Positions 1-4,977 of a DNA stretch of 5,751 nt are shown piece after piece (within the stretch, counting starts at the first letter, position 1; each line of letters begins with the position of its first letter). The position numbers and the translations under genes are program-made. The DNA is from Candidatus Cloacimonadota bacterium. Its GTDB lineage: Bacteria > Cloacimonadota > Cloacimonadia > JGIOTU-2. Location of the stretch: the NCBI GenBank assembly GCA_014384665.1, contig JACNFI010000082.1:1-5751 (forward strand). The letters run 5' to 3'. The notes beneath the pieces were generated by a model that saw nothing but the letters and a program-made list of their open reading frames with translations, had not been told where the DNA came from and made no database searches.

Positions 1-2640
1 AGTAAGATGAAGCCTTATTGGAACTTGTGTTCCAGGGAGAACTTGTGAATCTGCGTCTATCTCAAATGTATCACCAGTATTAGTAGCTATATTATTTGGT
101 AAAATATCACCAAAAGAACCTATACTATCTATTATTGTAATATTTTCATCTGAACATCCTAAAATTCCTGTAATATCAAAAGCAGTAACTGAACCAATAT
201 TTTTTATTGTTATTTCCATTTCTGCTGTTTCGCCAGGATCTAATATCCCATTATTTCCATCAATTATTGAATAGTTCTTTGCATAGAGATTTGGTCCTTC
301 TACTGTCAGATAAATTATATCATTCCATTGATGACCTTCTCCATCTTCTATAAGTAGATTAAACCTTATTTCTGTTCCACCAAGACATGCGGAATCAACT
401 GAAAAATCAAAATCATCATTACAATAAGCAGTTGAATTTGATTGAATATTACCAAAATCTTCAGTATTATCTGTTATTGTTACAAAAGTATTGTTTGATG
501 AAAATAATCCTGTTACTGATTGTAAATCCTGAGTTCCATAATTTTTTAATCTGACTTTTAACTCAATATTTTCTCCAGGATTTATAATTCCATCGTCATT
601 ACCAGATGAACCCCCTGAATTATCATCATCAATAATATAATCTAATATATTCGCAAAATAGTCTGCTTGAACAATATCAAAATTTCCTAAATGAGGAATA
701 TAATCATGCTTAGTAACTGTCAGATTAACAGTTCCAGTATTGGCTGCATTAATAGGTAAGTATACTTTCCCAAGATGATCTGTATAACCTGTAACAAAAA
801 TTTCGTCATTACCTTTTAGAGCGGTTACCCAAGCACCCTCAATGGAAAAACCAAATATAGTAGTTACTGTTATTTCAAGGTAATTACTTCCAATTGGAAC
901 CTGGTTATCATAACTCACATCTAATTCCATTGGAACATCAGTCCATAATTCCATTCCCGGGTCACCCATAAGATTATTCCAATTAGAAAATTTAGTAACC
1001 CAATTATATGGATTATTTGGAAAACTGTTATAGATACCTAATTTACCTCTCACAAGGGCTCCACCCATATTGTATATTTTATCAAAAAATATACCACTAA
1101 ATGTAAAGGCACCAAGAAAATTATTAAAAGCAGTATGAGTGTCCATTGTTGCAGTTCCAATTGAGGCTATTGCACCTTTTGGGGTAGTTGGAGACCCAGC
1201 TTTTACGAAATATTCACTTATACAATTGTATGTTCCCTCAAAATCACCTGTTCCACAAGTAAGAGTAACAACTACAGGAAGCATAAAACCATTATAAAGT
1301 GCAGCTGTATCTCCATTATCCCAGCCACTCATTCCCAGATAACCACGATAGTTAAAGAAGCTTACTCCACTATTTATCGCATCCCTTATTTGTGACACAA
1401 AAGGAGATGAATACACTTCTGTATAGAAGTAATGATTGATTGAATTCTCCTGCATCATTTCCTTAATATAGAGATTTACAATAATACAAGATGGGCCAGA
1501 GGAAGATGGGTCTCCAACTAATAATGCCTTACTATACCAGTCAGTATCATCCATATAAGGTGTTCTTTCATAATTTAGTATTTTATTTTTTATGGTTTGA
1601 AATTCATAAATTGAATTGAATGATAATCTTCCAATAAATGCATCAGCTAATATATCACCTCCTTCTAATAAAGTATAATAATAGTCACTCTCTCCAGAGC
1701 CATAATGACCCGTTGGGATAGAAAAACTTCCGCCAGCATCTCCTACAAGACAAATGAACTCAGGCGGATTATCCCAAGTATCATAAGCATTTTGAATCCA
1801 ATTTTTAATTGAGGATGAACTGGTACCGGTCTCAGCAGTGCTGGCAGCAACAACAATAAAACCTTTTTGGTGTTTCCAATCTAAAAGTTCTTGCAATTCA
1901 TTTTCTAATGAACTGTTGTTAGGATAAATAAACAAATATGTTCCATGTTGGTAATCATCTGTTCTTTCAATCTCTTCATAATTAACAATCGTGGATTGAT
2001 AAAGTGGTTCAAAAAATGAAGAAGTTTTCCTTTCTCTTACCTTGATATTTTCTCCACCTTCTCCGCTATAGGTTATTTGTATTTCAGCATTTTTGATAAT
2101 TCGTAGTTCCTTTTTTACTGGATTGTATTGAAATGGATTTACAGTTACATTTACTACTCTATAATCTCTCATAATTGCAGGTGTTCCAACTTGAATAATA
2201 TTCTGAGGAAACAGTTCATCCTTGGTATAATAATTAACATCTTTAGCAAATGTTCCTTTAATATTATTCTCAGGTTGGTGGGGATAAATTATAATATCTG
2301 ATAGTATCTCCTCTTCAATATTGATAAGCTCAACTGAAACTGACCCTTCATTTGGTAGAGCTATCATGCGAGTTATTCTTGGCAATTCAGGCATTCCAGC
2401 ATCAGTAAACCATCCTTCATTAGCACAACTAATCCTCTGATATTCTTCTCCTTGTTTGACTATAGCTTCTTTCTCATAACCTGAGAGTGAGAATTGCAAT
2501 TCTGTTGAATTTCTATCTGATTTTGTGCAATCAAATAGCTGCTTTTCTGAATTCTCTGTTATTTCAACCAATTTTCCAAACAACATATTTGCTATAAATA
2601 ATATAAATATTGTTGTTATTAAAGCTCTTTTTTTCATCAT
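1..2640 (-). CDS. Gingipain-like C25 family exported protein, C-terminus beyond window
   Basis: An open frame of 880 codons runs off the left edge without a stop. The start is ATG at 2640 (a second ATG follows at 2637), behind an AAGGA at 2646-2650. Residues 1-22 form a signal peptide (MKKR, then a hydrophobic stretch ending ANMLFG). Residues about 25-215 resemble the C25 propeptide. Residues about 235-565 match the C25 catalytic fold: YLFIYP (235-240), FICLVGD (295-301), FIGRLS (335-340), NYRGY (430-434), TCGTGDF (461-467) and NLMGDPGMELW (556-566). Cys462 aligns with the gingipain nucleophile (ACVNGDF in RgpB), but Tyr434 stands where RgpB has the catalytic His of GHG. An Ig-like region (about 567-655) is followed by two modules, each with a D/N-G-I-x-(N/D)-P-G-E motif (683-690 and 797-804). 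A C-terminal sorting domain probably lies outside the window. It sits 18 bp behind the lipoprotein gene, probably in one operon. Family membership is secure; activity and substrate are not known. Confidence 0.9.
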   Translation of the reverse strand, partial: MMKKRALITTIFILFIANMLFGKLVEITENSEKQLFDCTKSDRNSTELQFSLSGYEKEAIVKQGEEYQRISCANEGWFTDAGMPELPRITRMIALPNEGSVSVELINIEEEILSDIIIYPHQPENNIKGTFAKDVNYYTKDELFPQNIIQVGTPAIMRDYRVVNVTVNPFQYNPVKKELRIIKNAEIQITYSGEGGENIKVRERKTSSFFEPLYQSTIVNYEEIERTDDYQHGTYLFIYPNNSSLENELQELLDWKHQKGFIVVAASTAETGTSSSSIKNWIQNAYDTWDNPPEFICLVGDAGGSFSIPTGHYGSGESDYYYTLLEGGDILADAFIGRLSFNSIYEFQTIKNKILNYERTPYMDDTDWYSKALLVGDPSSSGPSCIIVNLYIKEMMQENSINHYFYTEVYSSPFVSQIRDAINSGVSFFNYRGYLGMSGWDNGDTAALYNGFMLPVVVTLTCGTGDFEGTYNCISEYFVKAGSPTTPKGAIASIGTATMDTHTAFNNFLGAFTFSGIFFDKIYNMGGALVRGKLGIYNSFPNNPYNWVTKFSNWNNLMGDPGMELWTDVPMELDVSYDNQVPIGSNYLEITVTTIFGFSIEGAWVTALKGNDEIFVTGYTDHLGKVYLPINAANTGTVNLTVTKHDYIPHLGNFDIVQADYFANILDYIIDDDNSGGSSGNDDGIINPGENIELKVRLKNYGTQDLQSVTGLFSSNNTFVTITDNTEDFGNIQSNSTAYCNDDFDFSVDSACLGGTEIRFNLLIEDGEGHQWNDIIYLTVEGPNLYAKNYSIIDGNNGILDPGETAEMEITIKNIGSVTAFDITGILGCSDENITIIDSIGSFGDILPNNIATNTGDTFEIDADSQVLPGTQVPIRLHLT

Positions 2641-2658
2641 AATCTTCCTTTCTTAATT

Positions 2659-3669
2659 TTATTTATTGATTTTTAATTTTATCACACCCATATCGCGGCT
2701 GGCTAAAAAGAGTTCACCATTGCTAAAAACACATTTATAAATATAACCAACCTCATCACTACTTTTTCTATCTAAGTATACTGGATTATCAGATTCAGAA
2801 ATATCAAATAGATAAATTCCACCGCCACCAAAACTAACAGCAAGATAACTTCCTTCCGCATCAACAGATTGAGCGTGTCCATAATCAATGTCAAATTCAG
2901 CATCTTCTAACAATTTTGGATTTTCCTTATCTAAAATATCAATCACCTGTAAACCAGCTTGTCTATCAGCAATATAAGCAAAGTTGCCAACCACTTTTAC
3001 AGCTAATGCTTCACCAGGTGTATCTGAATTGCTCAAAATCGAATCAATAACTGTCCCAGTCTCTTCATCTATTTCATATTCACAAATATATAATCCAAGT
3101 TGGTCACCTGTTATATAGACATAATTGCTGTCCAGATCAAAACCATTTACAGAATTTGAAAAAGAGAATGGGAAACATCCAATTCCATTATATTTTCCGC
3201 CTATAAATTCAGTCTTATTTGTCCAGAATATATCAATGTCTCCTTCTTCATTTGAAATACAAACTAAGTCTACAATATCGTCTGATTGTCCCATAACTGC
3301 AGATATTATAACAGGATTATCCAAATAGGTAATATCAAAAACATGGATACCTGTTGCACTCCCATATTTATTATAAATAAAAAGTAATTTCTCTTCTTCA
3401 ACTGCTGTAATCAATTGTATGTTCTCCAATGCAATATTTTCATAATGGCAAATTAAAGTATCAGTAGTCCTATCATAGATTGAAAATCCTCCTTGGTCTT
3501 CTGCTATGTAAATTAAACTATTTGAAACATAAACATCCATTGCATAACCTGTTGTTTGATAAATATGCTCAATTTCTAAGACCTTTTCTTTTATAAATGG
3601 TTCACTTAATTTTGCACAGCTAACTAAAAATATAATTGTTATGGTTAATATTAGGATTACTGTTTTCAT
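2659..3669 (-). CDS. LVIVD-repeat beta-propeller lipoprotein
   Basis: A 336-residue protein starting at ATG 3669. The N-terminus MKTVILILTITIIFLVSC is a lipoprotein signal with lipobox LVSC; Cys18 would be acylated. Ala at +2 does not signal inner-membrane retention under the E. coli rule. The rest is a series of beta-strand repeats, clearest at residues 41-66 (IYIAEDQGGFSIYD), 86-119 (GIHVFDITYLDNP), 175-200 (VYITGDQLGLYI), 221-251 (FAYIADRQAGLQVIDI), 264-297 (IYLFDISESDNP) and 308-334 (LFLASRDMGVIKL). This is the LVIVD pattern (AYIAD..GL.V.D), and about seven such units suggest a propeller; the blade number is my inference. No catalytic residues are evident, so binding or scaffolding at the cell surface is the likeliest role. 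A TTG at 3693 would add eight residues in front of the signal peptide and is less plausible. No strong Shine-Dalgarno precedes ATG 3669. The gene precedes the C25 gene by 18 bp. Confidence 0.85.
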   Translation of the reverse strand: MKTVILILTITIIFLVSCAKLSEPFIKEKVLEIEHIYQTTGYAMDVYVSNSLIYIAEDQGGFSIYDRTTDTLICHYENIALENIQLITAVEEEKLLFIYNKYGSATGIHVFDITYLDNPVIISAVMGQSDDIVDLVCISNEEGDIDIFWTNKTEFIGGKYNGIGCFPFSFSNSVNGFDLDSNYVYITGDQLGLYICEYEIDEETGTVIDSILSNSDTPGEALAVKVVGNFAYIADRQAGLQVIDILDKENPKLLEDAEFDIDYGHAQSVDAEGSYLAVSFGGGGIYLFDISESDNPVYLDRKSSDEVGYIYKCVFSNGELFLASRDMGVIKLKINK

Positions 3670-3691
3670 AATCTGACACTTTTGTTTAGCC

Positions 3692-3729
3692 AATAATTTT
3701 TATTCAAAAAAATTTGATTAAAAATTATT
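3692..3729. promoter_or_regulatory. AT-only 38-bp palindrome upstream of the lipoprotein operon
   Basis: The arms are AATAATTTTTA-T-TCAAA (3692-3708) and TTTGA-T-TAAAAATTATT (3713-3729). Sixteen of 17 positions pair, with one T-T mismatch at 3703/3718, around an AAAA centre (3709-3712). It lies between a perfect TTGACA (3731-3736, minus strand) and the ATG at 3669, so it covers the expected -10 region. It could be an operator for a dimeric regulator or a hairpin in the 5' leader. Function is inferred from position only. Confidence 0.5.
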
Positions 3730-3730
3730 C

Positions 3731-3736
3731 TGTCAA
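3731..3736 (-). promoter_or_regulatory. Candidate -35 box of the lipoprotein/C25 operon
   Basis: A perfect TTGACA on the minus strand, 61 bp before the ATG at 3669. The hexamer 17 bp downstream is ATTTTT, a poor -10 match; the whole interval is A/T, so the -10 cannot be placed with confidence. The remaining spacer to 3796 shows no other feature. Confidence 0.4.
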
Positions 3737-3815
3737 GTTTTTTATAAAGTTCGTATATTTTTAAAATACCATAGCGTAGCGAAACTGCAATAGTAATTAA
3801 CCACAAAGGACTCAA

Positions 3816-3852
3816 ATCCCGACAGATACGGGATCCCGACTAAAGTCGGGAT
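3816..3852. repeat. Two abutting TCCCG/CGGGA palindromes
   Basis: The first hairpin pairs ATCCCG (3816-3821) with CGGGAT (3829-3834). The second pairs ATCCCGACT (3833-3841) with AGTCGGGAT (3844-3852), nine base pairs around AA. They share the bases at 3833-3834. They interrupt the CACAAAGGACTCAAA...GGCACAAAGTTC repeat text of the surrounding element, as if inserted into it. No T-tract follows on either strand, so a terminator role is not supported. Confidence 0.65.
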
Positions 3853-3902
3853 AAGGCACAAAGTTCACCGAGTTATTTTATTATCTTTGCCTGCCCTGCC
3901 TG

Positions 3903-3982
3903 TCCCGTGAAATCTTTTTAATCATTTCACTGGGATTAAATGTTTACCCCGTTGATAATATCTACGGGGTTTACTATTTAAT
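3903..3982. repeat. Tandem pair of hairpins inside the MITE-like element
   Basis: Hairpin one pairs TCCC-GTGAAAT (3903-3913) with ATTTCAC-(T)-GGGA (3924-3935), with one bulged T. Hairpin two has an inner stem ACCCCGT (3946-3952) with ACGGGGT (3964-3970) and an outer stem ATTAAAT (3935-3941) with ATTTAAT (3976-3982), separated by an internal loop. Both fold similarly on either strand. They look like dispersed palindromic repeats and not like gene-linked terminators, because no gene ends here. Confidence 0.6.
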
Positions 3983-4022
3983 AGGGTGTCCTTTGTGCCT
4001 ACTCTGCGAACTTTGCGGTTAA

Positions 4023-4210
4023 ATTTCTTGCTCATCATTCCATAGGCAGATCCACCTCTGGCGGAAAAAACAAAGACCCGTTCTCCGTAGTCCCGATATA
4101 ATCGGGACGAAGGATGAACTTTGGCAGGGGGGCGAAACTTGAGCTAAAGTAATTTAATTGCATAGGAATTTCCTTTTTTTCTGACACATAAGTTTTTGGT
4201 AGATAAATCT
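4023..4210. repeat. Gene-free spacer with palindromes, including a perfect 8-bp hairpin
   Basis: The clearest structure is GTCCCGAT (4090-4097) with ATCGGGAC (4101-4108) around ATA. Its TCCCGA...TCGGGA core matches the hairpin at 3833-3852, suggesting one repeat family at two sites. A weaker one is TCCACC (4051-4056) with GGCGGA (4060-4065), with one mismatch. G/C-rich patches (4044-4140) contrast with the A/T-rich surroundings. I see no coding potential, RNA gene or terminator in the rest. Confidence 0.55.
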
Positions 4211-4284
4211 TAACCCGTAACCCCGTAACCCGTAAGTCGTAACCCGTAACCCGTAACTCGTAACCCGTAACCCGTAACTTGTAA
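4211..4284. repeat. Tandem 7-bp repeat (CCCGTAA) with 21-bp higher order
   Basis: Ten consecutive units of CCCGTAA or a variant fill 4214-4284, preceded by a partial TAA. Unit 2 carries an extra C. Units 4, 7 and 10 are the variants GTCGTAA, CTCGTAA and CTTGTAA, so a 21-bp pattern of two consensus units plus one variant repeats three times. The array begins 10 bp past the 3' end of tRNA-Arg. The spacerless short unit excludes a CRISPR. Slippage-prone, presumably variable in copy number; function unknown. Confidence 0.9.
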
Positions 4285-4293
4285 AAACATTAG

Positions 4294-4367
4294 TACGCCC
4301 ACCCCGATTCGAACAGGGAACCTTCTGATCCGTAGTCAGATGCTCTATCCAATTGAGCCATGGGCGC
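4294..4367 (-). tRNA. tRNA-Arg(ACG)
   Basis: A 74-nt cloverleaf without encoded CCA. The acceptor stem is GCGCCCA with TGGGCGT (the first pair is a G-U wobble), discriminator A. The D arm is GCTC...GAGC, and the anticodon stem is TCTGA/TCAGA around the loop CTACGGA, giving anticodon ACG. The T arm is CCCTG-TTCGAAT-CGGGG with one wobble pair. ACG is the normal bacterial reader of CGU/CGC/CGA after TadA converts A34 to inosine. It lies 30 bp behind tRNA-Leu across an A/T-only spacer, so the two are probably cut from one transcript. Confidence 0.96.
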
Positions 4368-4397
4368 AATAAAATCAAGATTAAAATAAATAAAAAC

Positions 4398-4486
4398 TGG
4401 TGCAGAAGAGGGGACTTGAACCCCTACACCCGACTACGGGCACAAGATCCTTAGTCTTGCGCGTCTGCCAGTTCCGCCACTTCTGC
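4398..4486 (-). tRNA. tRNA-Leu(AAG), CCA encoded
   Basis: A class II tRNA. The acceptor stem is GCAGAAG with CTTCTGC, followed by A73 and an encoded CCA (4400-4398). The D stem is GCG/CGC; the anticodon stem CAAGA/TCTTG encloses the loop CTAAGGA, giving anticodon AAG with G37. The long variable arm has stem CCCG/CGGG, and the T arm is AGGGG-TTCAAGT-CCCCT. The long variable arm and A73 fit leucine identity. Most bacteria read CUY with a GAG anticodon; A34 here would need deamination to inosine. It starts 12 bp after the secG stop, the same position as leuU (GAG) in E. coli, and is probably co-transcribed with secG. Confidence 0.95.
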
Positions 4487-4498
4487 ACTAATATCTAA

Positions 4499-4861
4499 CT
4501 ATTCTTTTTCTGAAGGCTCAGGTAATATTTCAAAACCTTCTGGCAATGAAGCAGGTTCTTCACTCTCGGAAGATTCATCACTCATTTTTTGAATCTCCTC
4601 AGAAATCTTCCCACCGCGCTCTGCAGTTTTTATTGTTTTGCTTGTAAGTGCCATTAGTATCGCTAATACCATAAAGGATATACCTAAAACCTTTGTGGTC
4701 TTTTGTAAAAAAGATGATGCTCCTTGTCCTCCAAATAGAGTATCACTACCTCCACCACCAAATGCACCACCTAATCCACCACCTTTGCTTGACTGCATTA
4801 GCACTGATATTACCAAAGCTATACAAACTAAAACATGGATTATTATCAAAATAGTAAACAT
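4499..4861 (-). CDS. secG: Protein-export membrane protein SecG
   Basis: A 120-residue protein of usual SecG size (about 110 in E. coli). SecG binds SecYE in the inner membrane and stimulates SecA-driven translocation. Membrane segment one spans about residues 3-22 and segment two about 57-74. Between them lies the family signature, LMQSSKGGGLGGAFGG (21-36), then SDTLFGGQGASSFLQK (39-54). Residues 75-120 form a charged, Glu-rich tail (ending PEPSEKE) longer and more acidic than many homologues. The ATG at 4861 follows a GGAG (4867-4870) by 5 nt. The gene is followed after 12 bp by tRNA-Leu, leaving no room for a terminator, so secG and the two tRNAs likely share a transcript. The Sec pathway it serves would export the two signal-bearing proteins encoded further along. 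Confidence 0.96.
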   Translation of the reverse strand: MFTILIIIHVLVCIALVISVLMQSSKGGGLGGAFGGGGSDTLFGGQGASSFLQKTTKVLGISFMVLAILMALTSKTIKTAERGGKISEEIQKMSDESSESEEPASLPEGFEILPEPSEKE

Positions 4862-4936
4862 ATTTACTCCATAAATTTCTTATTCAAAGGACTTGCCCTT
4901 GAACTGATGAAAACATAAATCTTAAAATAATTTTTT

Positions 4937-4976
4937 AATGTCAACCCTATTAGAAAAAATTTTATAACAATGTCAA
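4937..4976 (-). promoter_or_regulatory. Two TTGACA boxes in the trpS-secG spacer
   Basis: Perfect TTGACA hexamers on the minus strand at 4976-4971 and 4944-4939, each within the octamer TTGACATT and 32 bp apart. The first is followed at 18 bp by TAATAG, a partial -10; the second has no good -10 at 17-18 bp. They suggest an independent promoter for secG and the tRNAs. The rest of the 116-bp spacer is A/T-rich, with no terminator hairpin after trpS. Confidence 0.4.
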
Positions 4977-4977
4977 T

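Larger units (their letters stand above)
3797..4022. mobile_element. MITE-like 226-bp element with TTAACCRCAAAG inverted ends
   Basis: The left end reads TTAACCACAAAG (3797-3808) and the right end CTTTGCGGTTAA (4011-4022); these are inverted copies with one mismatch in 12. Further inverted pairs lie inside: CACAAAGGAC (3802-3811) with GTCCTTTGTG (3988-3997), GGCACAAAG (3855-3863) with CTTTGTGCC (3991-3999), and AAAGTTCACCGAG (3860-3872) with an imperfect partner at 4002-4014. No ORF of useful size lies within. The interior holds several hairpins listed separately. Ends plus lack of coding capacity suggest a non-autonomous element or a pair of dispersed repeats in inverted orientation. No target-site duplication beyond the TTAA in the ends is clear. 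Confidence 0.45.

Noticed and set aside
3125..3328. 67-codon open frame on the plus strand
   Set aside because: It is antisense within the lipoprotein gene, with no recognisable protein features.
3667..3693. TTG at 3693 as start of the lipoprotein gene
   Set aside because: It would put eight polar residues before a complete lipoprotein signal that begins at ATG 3669, and no Shine-Dalgarno supports it.
4090..4108. Intrinsic terminator for the tRNA transcript
   Set aside because: The hairpin is strong but no T-tract follows on the minus strand, and it lies about 185 bp past tRNA-Arg.
4211..4284. CRISPR array
   Set aside because: The units are 7 bp and contiguous, with no spacers.
4154..4378. 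74-codon open frame on the minus strand with repeated YGLR segments
   Set aside because: It runs through tRNA-Arg and the CCCGTAA tandem array; the peptide repeats only reflect the DNA repeat.
4638..4874. 78-codon plus-strand frame with a Pro-rich stretch
   Set aside because: It is antisense to secG; the prolines mirror the Gly-rich SecG signature.
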